A DNA stretch of 64,000 bases, from the NCBI RefSeq assembly GCF_018388445.1, contig NZ_CP074405.1, positions 1,550,001 through 1,614,000 on the forward strand. The letters are read 5' to 3'. The translations under genes and the position numbers were made by a program. This document shows positions 17,248 to 24,193 of this stretch, piece by piece (within the stretch, counting starts at the first letter, position 1; every line of letters starts with the position of its first letter). The notes under the pieces are model-generated. The model saw only the letters and a program-made list of their open reading frames with translations. It was not told the origin of the DNA and ran no database searches. The DNA is from Cellulomonas wangleii. GTDB taxonomy: Bacteria > Actinomycetota > Actinomycetes > Actinomycetales > Cellulomonadaceae.

Positions 17248-18753
17248 TCAGGGTGGCCCGAGGAGCCGGTGCGCCTCGAGGGCCAGTGCGAGGGCCGTGC
17301 GCGTCCGCGGGTCGTGGAGGTCCGCGTCGAGCAGGTCGCCGATGCGCTGGAGGCGGTGCTTCATCGTGTTGTAGTGCACGAACAGCCGCCGTGCGGCCTC
17401 CGCGGCGTTGCCCAGCCCGAGGAAGACCTCCAGGGTGCGCGACAGGTCGCCGTCGACCTGGGCGTCGTGCCGCAGCAGCGGGCCGATCTGGTCCTCGACG
17501 AAGTCCCGCAGCCGGTCGGGCGGCAGGCTCATCACGAGCCGCTCGAAGCCGAGGTCGGCGTGGCGCGCCGTGGTGCGGCGCGTGACCCCCGCGATGTGCA
17601 GGGCCTCCTGCGCCGTCGCGTGGCTCTCCGGCAGCGCCGTCAGGGCGGGGGCGGGGCGCCCCGACGCGACGACCGTGGCACCGGCGCCCGCACGGACGAG
17701 GGCCTGCCGGAACGCCTCCTCCGGCTGCCCCCGGGCGGGCATGATCGCGACCACCTGCGTGCCGCGCTGCCAGGCCACCGCGTGCGGTCCGAGCGCCCGG
17801 CGTGCCGCGGCCTGCAGGTCCCGCTCCGACGGTGCGGTGGTGCACGCGGCGACGACCACCACCGACGTGCCGGCGAGCTCCCACCCGAACAGACGAGCCC
17901 GCTGCGCGAGCGCGTCCGGGTCCGCGCCGGGCGCGGTGACGAGCTCCTCGAGGAAGACGACGCGCAGGCGCCGGTCGAGCTCGATGCTCGCCAGCGCCTG
18001 GGCGATGTGCATCCCGGCGGCGAAGCAGGCCTGCCGGACCAGCCGCCGCTGCGCGAGCGTCGGCTCGGCCTCCCCGCCGACCAGGACGCGGCCCCGCCGC
18101 ACCCCCGCCACGGTCACCGGGAACTCCCACCGGCCCGCAGGCGGCGCGACGGCGCCCGCGCCGCGCGACTGCTCGGGCACCTGGGGTGAGCGACCCAGGG
18201 CCAGCGGGTCGTCGGCCAGGACCGTGACGGTACGGGCCAGCGCGCCCGACAGGGTGCGGGCGATCTCGTCGAGGCCGCCGCCCGCCAGCGCGATGCCGGT
18301 GAGGCGCTCGCGGATCACCTCGTCGTGCGCGGGCTCGGCGTCGTGCTCGGCGAGCACCACCGCGAGGACCGCGGCGATCACCTCGTTGAACGACGTGTCG
18401 CCGGGGACCACGAGCACGGGGAACGCGAGCTCGTCGGCGAGGTCGGCGAACCGGTCCGGCAGCTGGTCGAGGTAGCGCAGCGGCTTGATCGCGAGGGCGG
18501 CCAGCCCGCGCGCGTGCAGGAGCCGCAGCAGCTCGACGAGGCGGTCGGGGGTCTCGCGCACGGGGTACGCCGTGGTGAGGAGCAGCTCGCCGGGCTTGAT
18601 GTAGGGCTCGATGTCGGGGACCTCCATGACGTTGACCCCGCTGACCAGCCGGTCGACGCCGGCGTCACCCGCCAGGACGTAGGCGCCCCGCAGCGGGGCC
18701 AGGGTGAGCACGTCGCGGACGGTCAGTGTCGCCACGGGCTGCCCCTTGTCCAC
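17248..18753 (-). CDS. PucR-family transcriptional regulator
   Basis: Purine-catabolism-type regulator, 501 residues. An N-terminal PucR sensor domain spans about 8-125 (TVRDVLTLAPLRGAYVLAG, PGELLLTTAYP). A middle GGDEF-like region spans about 270-400. The C-terminal HTH_30 motif lies at about 430-495 (LEVFLGLGNAAEAARRLFVH and YNTMKHRLQRIGDLL). PucR proteins control allantoin, purine and other nitrogen-ring catabolism. It diverges over 76 bp from the AllH-AllF-AllG-carbamate kinase operon and is the obvious candidate regulator of it. Confidence 0.9.
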   Translation of the reverse strand: MDKGQPVATLTVRDVLTLAPLRGAYVLAGDAGVDRLVSGVNVMEVPDIEPYIKPGELLLTTAYPVRETPDRLVELLRLLHARGLAALAIKPLRYLDQLPDRFADLADELAFPVLVVPGDTSFNEVIAAVLAVVLAEHDAEPAHDEVIRERLTGIALAGGGLDEIARTLSGALARTVTVLADDPLALGRSPQVPEQSRGAGAVAPPAGRWEFPVTVAGVRRGRVLVGGEAEPTLAQRRLVRQACFAAGMHIAQALASIELDRRLRVVFLEELVTAPGADPDALAQRARLFGWELAGTSVVVVAACTTAPSERDLQAAARRALGPHAVAWQRGTQVVAIMPARGQPEEAFRQALVRAGAGATVVASGRPAPALTALPESHATAQEALHIAGVTRRTTARHADLGFERLVMSLPPDRLRDFVEDQIGPLLRHDAQVDGDLSRTLEVFLGLGNAAEAARRLFVHYNTMKHRLQRIGDLLDADLHDPRTRTALALALEAHRLLGPP

Positions 18754-18756
18754 ATC

Positions 18757-18783
18757 GGACGACGCGGCCGCCCGACGTCGTCC
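18757..18783. promoter_or_regulatory. candidate PucR operator between divergent genes
   Basis: An exact inverted repeat, GGACGACG - 11 bases - CGTCGTCC, sits in the 76-bp gap between the PucR gene and the AllH-like gene. Arm length and location fit a dimer-binding site. No binding data can be deduced. Confidence 0.45.
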
Positions 18784-18817
18784 GGTTCGGACGCTGCGGG
18801 GCCGGGGCCGCGATCCC

Positions 18818-18832
18818 TACGGTCACAGTATG
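18818..18832 (+). promoter_or_regulatory. leaderless-type promoter of the AllHFG-like operon
   Basis: TACGGT (18818-18823), six bases, then the ATG. The transcript would begin at the start codon. There is no ribosome site upstream of this ATG, while downstream genes rely on stop/start overlaps. Confidence 0.45.
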
Positions 18833-19675
18833 CCGAACACCCACAATGCGGACGCCGGGCGGACGCGGCTCGCGGCCGACGCACCCCCGCCGCACGCGCT
18901 GCTGCGGGCGACCGTCGTCCGTGCCGGGCGGAGCCTGGTCGTGCTCCGCACCGCGGGCGGCGCACTGGTGCCGGTGACGTCCCCGGAGCACGGGCTCGTG
19001 CCCGGCGGGGTGTGCCTGGGCGGCGGCCTGCGGGGTCTGGCACCGCGTGCGGGCACGACGCCCGACCCCGGGCCGTGGGCGGCGCACCTGGACGGTGCGC
19101 CGCGGGTGGACCTCGCGGTGCCGGTGGGTGCCGTGGACGCCCACGCCGCCCGCGCCCTGCTGGCCGGGGCGCTCGGCGCGGAGCCGGCCCGCGCGGGGCG
19201 CGACGTCATGGACCCGCGCCCGGCGCGGCGCCGCGCGGGCGAGCTCGTCGCCGCGGCCGTCGCCCAGGACCCCCGGCGGGTGCGCACGGCGCTGCGTCGC
19301 CTCGTCGGGGTGGGGCCGGGATCGACCCCCAGCGGTGACGACGTGGTGGTCGGGGTGCTGGCGGGCCTCGACCGCCGCTCCGCGGGGGCCGCCGCCACCG
19401 TCGTCCGCGGTGCGCTGCCCGTGCTGCTCGACCGGACCACCAGCCTGTCGCGCCACACCCTGGTGGCGGCGCTCCGCGGGCAGGTCGCCGAGCGCGTCCA
19501 CACCCTCGTCGAGGCGACCGCCGCCGTCGGCCTCGTGCCGGCGACGCTCGCCGCGGCGCGGACGTGGGGCGCGACGTCGGGTCTCGACCTCGCCGCGGGC
19601 GTCGCCGCCGGTGCGCTCGCCGGCCCGGCGCAGGCGTCCTCGTGCCCGGCCGACGCCCGCCGGAGGAGCGCATGA
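18830..19675 (+). CDS. DUF2877 protein, AllH-like oxamate carbamoyltransferase subunit
   Basis: DUF2877 family protein of 281 residues. E. coli AllH (YlbF) is of similar length and, with AllF (FdrA) and AllG (YlbE), forms the oxamate transcarbamylase of allantoin fermentation. The conserved core is VGVGPGSTPSGDDVVVGVLAG (about 162-182) with LSRHTLVAALRG further on. Only this gene has an upstream promoter-like sequence; it overlaps the next gene by ATGA. It probably acts as one subunit of a three-protein carbamoyltransferase. The carbamoyl acceptor or donor in this organism may not be oxamate. Confidence 0.78.
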   Translation: MPNTHNADAGRTRLAADAPPPHALLRATVVRAGRSLVVLRTAGGALVPVTSPEHGLVPGGVCLGGGLRGLAPRAGTTPDPGPWAAHLDGAPRVDLAVPVGAVDAHAARALLAGALGAEPARAGRDVMDPRPARRRAGELVAAAVAQDPRRVRTALRRLVGVGPGSTPSGDDVVVGVLAGLDRRSAGAAATVVRGALPVLLDRTTSLSRHTLVAALRGQVAERVHTLVEATAAVGLVPATLAAARTWGATSGLDLAAGVAAGALAGPAQASSCPADARRRSA

Positions 19676-21138
19676 CCGCGACGGCGACGGGCACGCTGGC
19701 GGCGCGGGTGCTCCCGCGCCTGTACCGGGACTCCGTGACGCTCATGGCGCTCGCGTCGTCGCTCGAGCGGCGCGACGGGGTGACGCGCGTCGGTGCGGTC
19801 ATGGGAACGCCGGGCAACCTCGCCGTGCTCGAGCGCTCGGGCATGCGACCCGACGGGCTCACCCCGGCACCGGACGACCTCGTCCTGGTGGTGCGCGGGC
19901 TGGACGCGGGCTCCGTCACCGGTGCGCTGGACGCGGGCGAGGCGGGGCTCGTGGCGGTGGCGGACGACAGCGGCACGCGGCGCGAGCACGCGCCGCGGAC
20001 GGTCGCCGAGGGGCTGGCCGTGGGTCACGGCGCGACGGTCGCGGTCGTGTCCACCCCGGGCGGCTACGCGCCGGTCGTCGTGGAGCAGGCCCTGCGGGCC
20101 GGGCTGCACGTCCTGTGCTTCTCGGACAACGTGAGCACGGCCGACGAGGTGCGCCTCAAGCGGCTGGCCGTGCGCAGCGGGCTGCTGCTCATGGGCCCGG
20201 ACTGCGGCACGGCGATCCTCGACGGCGTGCCCCTGGGGTTCGCCAACGCGGTGCGGCCGGGCCCGCTCGGCATCGTCGCGGCCTCGGGCACCGGCGCGCA
20301 GGAGGTCGCGTGCCTGCTGCACCGCTCGGGCACGGGGGTGTCCCAGCTCGTCGGCGTCGGGGGGCGGGACCTGTCCGCCGAGGTCGGCGGCGCGATGACG
20401 GGTCCGGCGCTGGACCTGCTCGGTGCGGACGGGGCCACCGAGGCGGTCGTCGTGGTCTCCAAGCCGCCCGCGCCGCATGTGGCGCGCTCGCTGCTGGCCC
20501 GGCTCGCGGACCTCGGCAAGCCGGCGGTGGCCTGCCTGCTGGGCGAGGCGGACACCGACGGTGCCGTGCCCGTCCACGGCACGCTGGAGGGCGCCGCGCG
20601 CGCTGCCGCCCGGCTGGTCGGCGCCACCCTGGACGTCGACCTCGCCGCGCCGGTCACCGCGCCGCGGGCACCGGCGGCGCGCGGCGTGCTCGGCCTGTAC
20701 ACCGGAGGGACCCTGGCGGCCGAGGCCCGGGTGGTCCTGGCGCGCGCCGGCGTGGCCGGGCAGGTGCTCGATCTCGGCGCCGACGAGTACACCGTGGGCC
20801 GCCCGCACCCGATGATCGACCCGTCGGCCCGCGCCGCGCAGGTCGTCGCGGCGGGCGGGCGGAGCGACGTCGGGATCCTGCTGGTGGACGTCGTCCTGGG
20901 GTTCGGTGCGGCCGCGGACCCCGTCACCCCGCTGGCCCGGGCGGTCGAGGACGCGGTCCGTGCGGCGCGCGACGACGGCCGGGACCTGGTCGTGCTCGGC
21001 TCGGTGTGCGGCACGGAGGCGGACCCGCAGGGTCTCGACGCGGCCCGCAGCGCGCTCGCGGACGCCGGGGTGCTCGTGCACCCGTCCACCGCGGGGGCGG
21101 CGCGCACCGCCGCCGTCGTCGCCGGGGCGTCGACGTGA
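19672..21138 (+). CDS. FdrA/AllF-like carbamoyltransferase subunit
   Basis: FdrA family, 488 residues, built like acyl-CoA synthetase/succinyl-CoA ligase alpha proteins. Visible motifs: MGTPGNLAVLERSGM near the start, SDNVSTADEVRLKRLA, LLMGPDCGTAILDGVPLGFAN, IVAASGTGAQEVACLLHRSG and, in the C-terminal half, LGLYTGGTLAAEA and EYTVGRPHPMIDP. All are family-typical, so the protein looks intact though somewhat shorter than the E. coli one. A GGAGGAG ribosome site lies before the ATG, which overlaps the AllH-like stop. Proposed role: carbamoyl transfer to or from phosphate together with the neighbouring subunits. Confidence 0.85.
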   Translation: MTATATGTLAARVLPRLYRDSVTLMALASSLERRDGVTRVGAVMGTPGNLAVLERSGMRPDGLTPAPDDLVLVVRGLDAGSVTGALDAGEAGLVAVADDSGTRREHAPRTVAEGLAVGHGATVAVVSTPGGYAPVVVEQALRAGLHVLCFSDNVSTADEVRLKRLAVRSGLLLMGPDCGTAILDGVPLGFANAVRPGPLGIVAASGTGAQEVACLLHRSGTGVSQLVGVGGRDLSAEVGGAMTGPALDLLGADGATEAVVVVSKPPAPHVARSLLARLADLGKPAVACLLGEADTDGAVPVHGTLEGAARAAARLVGATLDVDLAAPVTAPRAPAARGVLGLYTGGTLAAEARVVLARAGVAGQVLDLGADEYTVGRPHPMIDPSARAAQVVAAGGRSDVGILLVDVVLGFGAAADPVTPLARAVEDAVRAARDDGRDLVVLGSVCGTEADPQGLDAARSALADAGVLVHPSTAGAARTAAVVAGAST

Positions 21139-22502
21139 TCGCCGGCGGGGTGCGGGTCCTCAACGTCGGGCTGCCCGCGGTGGTCGAGGCGGCACCGGAC
21201 GTCGTGCAGCTCGACTGGCGCCCGCCGGCGTTCGGCGACGTCGAGTGCGCGCGCCTGGCCGTCGCGCTCGACGACGACGTCACCCACGCCGCGAACGCCC
21301 GCGCACTCGCCGCGGTGCACGCCGTGCGCCCGCAGCTCGTGGGTGTGCGCCCCGCCCGGGACGTCGTCCCCGGGCTCGGGGACGGGCGCACGCTCCTGCA
21401 CGCCGGCCCCCCGATCGACCTGGCGGACATGTGCGGCCCGGTCCGCGGTGCGCTCGTCGGTGCCGTGCTGCTCGAGGGCTGGGCGGGCACGCCCGCCGAC
21501 GCGCTGCACCTGCTGGAGGCCGGCGGGGTCACGCTCGACGCGTGCCACCACCACGACGCGGTCGGCCCCATGGCGGGAGTGCTCAGCCCGTCGATGCCCG
21601 TCCTGGTCGTCCAGGACGGCCCCCGCCGCGCGTACGCCTCGCTCAACGAGGGCCTGGGACGGGTGCTGCGCTTCGGGGCGTTCGACGCGGAGGTCGTGGA
21701 CCGGCTGCGCTGGATGCGCGACGTGCTCGGACCGGTGCTGGACGGCGCCCTGCGGCTCGGCGGCCCGGTCGACGTCACCTCGCTCGTCGCGCAGGCGCTG
21801 ACGATGGGCGACGAGGGGCACAACCGCTCGACGGCCGCGACGAGCCTGCTCGCGCGGCGCCTGGCCCCCGAGGTCGCGCAGCAGGACCGGGGTGTGGAGG
21901 TGCTGCGGTTCCTCGCGGCCAACGACCACTTCGCGCTGAACCTCTCGATGGCCGGGGCCAAGCTGGCGACGGACGCAGCCGTGGGCGTCGAGCACTCGAC
22001 CCTCGTCACGGCGATGGCCCGCAACGGCGTCGAGTTCGGGCTGCGCGTCGCGGGTACCGGGGAGCGGTGGTTCACCGCACCCGTGGGCGCCGCCGACGGC
22101 CTGTTCTTCCCCGGCTACGGGCCCGAGGACGCCAACCCCGACCTGGGTGACTCGGCGATCACCGAGACGCTCGGCATCGGCGGCTTCGCGATGGCGGCCG
22201 CACCCGCGATCACCCTGTTCGTGGGCGGCACCCCCGACGACGCCCTCGAGACCACCCGCTCGATGCGGCGCATCACGCTGGGCCCGCACCCGGCGTTCCG
22301 GCTGCCGGCGCTGGGGTTCGCCGGGGCACCCAGCGGCATCGACGTGCTCAAGGTCCTCGACACCGGGGTGCTGCCGGTCATCAACACCGGGATCGCGCAC
22401 CGGGAGGCCGGCGTGGGGCAGATCGGTGCCGGGGTCGTCGAGGCACCGTCCGACGTCTTCCTGCAGGCGGTCCGCGCGCTGCACGGGATGCGTGCGCGAT
22501 GA
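21135..22502 (+). CDS. DUF1116 protein, AllG/YlbE-like carbamoyltransferase subunit
   Basis: DUF1116 family, 455 residues, starting at GTG in a GTGA overlap with the FdrA-like gene. Conserved stretches: LNVGLPAVVEAAPDVVQLDWRP at the N-terminus, ACHHHDAVGPMAGVLSPSMP, AQALTMGDEGHNRSTAATSL, FLAANDHFALNLSMA and LPVINTGIAHREAGVGQIGAG near the end. These Gly/His-rich motifs are the family signature. In E. coli the homologue is required for oxamate carbamoyltransferase. It overlaps the carbamate kinase gene by ATGA, as expected if its carbamoyl phosphate product feeds that enzyme. Confidence 0.85.
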   Translation: MIAGGVRVLNVGLPAVVEAAPDVVQLDWRPPAFGDVECARLAVALDDDVTHAANARALAAVHAVRPQLVGVRPARDVVPGLGDGRTLLHAGPPIDLADMCGPVRGALVGAVLLEGWAGTPADALHLLEAGGVTLDACHHHDAVGPMAGVLSPSMPVLVVQDGPRRAYASLNEGLGRVLRFGAFDAEVVDRLRWMRDVLGPVLDGALRLGGPVDVTSLVAQALTMGDEGHNRSTAATSLLARRLAPEVAQQDRGVEVLRFLAANDHFALNLSMAGAKLATDAAVGVEHSTLVTAMARNGVEFGLRVAGTGERWFTAPVGAADGLFFPGYGPEDANPDLGDSAITETLGIGGFAMAAAPAITLFVGGTPDDALETTRSMRRITLGPHPAFRLPALGFAGAPSGIDVLKVLDTGVLPVINTGIAHREAGVGQIGAGVVEAPSDVFLQAVRALHGMRAR

Positions 22503-24193
22503 CCGGCACGGTGCTGCTCGCGGTCGGCGGCAACGCGCTCGTGCTCGACGGCGAGCCCGGGTCGGTCGCCCGTCAGCAGGAGCGGGCGGCGGACCTCGCC
22601 GGCACGGTCGCCGACCTGGTCGCCGACGGGTGGCGGGTCGTCCTCACGCACGGGAACGGGCCCCAGGTCGGCTTCATCCTGCGCCGGGGGGAGCTCGTGG
22701 CGCCGGAGGCGACGGCCGAGGGGCTGCCCGAGCTGCCGCTGTGGCTCGCGGTCGCCGACTCCCAGGGCGGCATCGGCCACCTGCTCGCGACCGGCGTGGA
22801 CTCCGCGCTGGAGGACCGCGGGCTGACCGCGCGCGCCGTCGCCGTCCTCACGCACGTCGAGGTCGACCGCGACGACCCCGCGTTCGCGCGGCCCACCAAG
22901 CCGATCGGCGCCGCGATGACGTCCGCGACCGCGGGTCTGCGTGCGGTCGAGGGCTGGGACGTCGTCGAGACGTCGCCCGGGGTCCACCGCCGGGTCGTGC
23001 CCAGCCCACGCCCGCGGCGGGTCGTGGAGTCCGCGCACATCCGGACCCTGCTGGACGCCGGTGCCGTCGTCGTCGCGGCGGGCGGCGGCGGCATCCCGGT
23101 GGTCCGCACCGCCGACGGCTGGCGCGGTGTGGACGCCGTCGTGGACAAGGACCGGGCGTCGGCGCTGCTGGCCGACGCCCTGGGCGTCGACACGCTCGTC
23201 CTGGTCACCGGTGTCGACGCGGTGGCCGTCGGGTGGGGGACGCCGCGGCAGCGCGCGCTGCGGCACGTCGACCCGGCCGAGCTGCGGGCGCACCTGGACG
23301 CGGGGGAGTTCCCGGCGGGGTCCATGGGCCCGAAGGTCGAGTCGGCGCTGCAGTTCGTCACCGACGGCGCCCGGCGCGCCGTCGTCACGTCCCTGCCCCG
23401 GCTCCGTGACGCGCTCGCGGGCCGGTCCGGGACGCTCCTCACCGCCCGGGCCGGTCCCGGCACCCACGCGCCCGCACCGCGGACGCCGACACCAGGAGGA
23501 CCCGTGATCACCCTCCCCGCCGACCCGTTCCCGTTCGTCCTCGACCCCCGGCAGGTGGCGCTGCTGTGCATCGACTTCCAGCGCGACTTCATGGAGGCCG
23601 GCGGCTTCGGGGAGTCCCTCGGCAACGACGTGTCGCGGCTGCGCGGCACCATCGAGCCCACGAGCCGCGTCCTGGCCGCCTTCCGCAGCCGGGGCTGGCC
23701 GGTCATCCACACGCGCGAGGGCCATCGCCCCGACCTCGCGGACCTGTTCCCCGCCAAGCGCGACCGCGGCAGCCCGACCCTGCGCATCGGTGAGGACGGC
23801 CCGATGGGCCGGCTGCTGGTGCGCGGCTCAGCCGGGCACGGCATCGTCCCGGAGCTGGCGCCCGTCGAGGGGGAGGTCGTCCTCGACAAGCCCGGCAAGG
23901 GCGCGTTCTACGCCACCGACCTCGAGACCGTCCTGCGGGCCCGGGGCATCACGAGCCTCGTCGTCACGGGCGTCACCACCGAGGTGTGCGTCCAGACGAC
24001 GGTCCGCGAGGCGAACGACCGCGGCTTCGAGTCCCTCGTCCTGTCCGACTGCACCGCGTCGTACTTCCCGCAGTTCCACCGCTCCGCACTCGACATGTTC
24101 TGCGCCCAGGGCGGGATCGTGGGCTGGGTCGGCACCTCCGACGCGCTCCTGACGGCCCTGCGCACCACGACGCACGAGGAGGTCCCACGATGA
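22499..24193 (+). CDS. carbamate kinase fused in frame to biuret-hydrolase-like isochorismatase
   Basis: One uninterrupted 564-codon frame. Residues 1-315 are a carbamate kinase (GGNALV at 10-15, THGNGPQVGF, RPTKPIG, AAGGGGIPV, VDKDRASALLA, GSMGPKVE) that makes ATP and carbamate from carbamoyl phosphate. Residues about 316-335 are a Pro/Thr/Ala spacer. Residues 336-564 are a complete cysteine amidohydrolase of the isochorismatase fold with triad Asp359 (CIDFQRDF), Lys464 (LDKPGKGAFY) and Cys497 (TTEVCVQTT), resembling biuret hydrolases more than RutB. At 23504 a GTG preceded by AGGAGG would start the second domain alone, in the same frame. So it may be a true fusion, two products, or a recently lost stop codon. 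Confidence 0.82.
   Translation: MTGTVLLAVGGNALVLDGEPGSVARQQERAADLAGTVADLVADGWRVVLTHGNGPQVGFILRRGELVAPEATAEGLPELPLWLAVADSQGGIGHLLATGVDSALEDRGLTARAVAVLTHVEVDRDDPAFARPTKPIGAAMTSATAGLRAVEGWDVVETSPGVHRRVVPSPRPRRVVESAHIRTLLDAGAVVVAAGGGGIPVVRTADGWRGVDAVVDKDRASALLADALGVDTLVLVTGVDAVAVGWGTPRQRALRHVDPAELRAHLDAGEFPAGSMGPKVESALQFVTDGARRAVVTSLPRLRDALAGRSGTLLTARAGPGTHAPAPRTPTPGGPVITLPADPFPFVLDPRQVALLCIDFQRDFMEAGGFGESLGNDVSRLRGTIEPTSRVLAAFRSRGWPVIHTREGHRPDLADLFPAKRDRGSPTLRIGEDGPMGRLLVRGSAGHGIVPELAPVEGEVVLDKPGKGAFYATDLETVLRARGITSLVVTGVTTEVCVQTTVREANDRGFESLVLSDCTASYFPQFHRSALDMFCAQGGIVGWVGTSDALLTALRTTTHEEVPR
23493..23506 (+). promoter_or_regulatory. internal ribosome binding site before the isochorismatase domain
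   Basis: AGGAGG followed four bases later by an in-frame GTG, inside the long carbamate-kinase/amidohydrolase frame. It is the strongest Shine-Dalgarno in this operon and would allow a separate 229-residue amidohydrolase (GTG at 23504). Confidence 0.6.
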
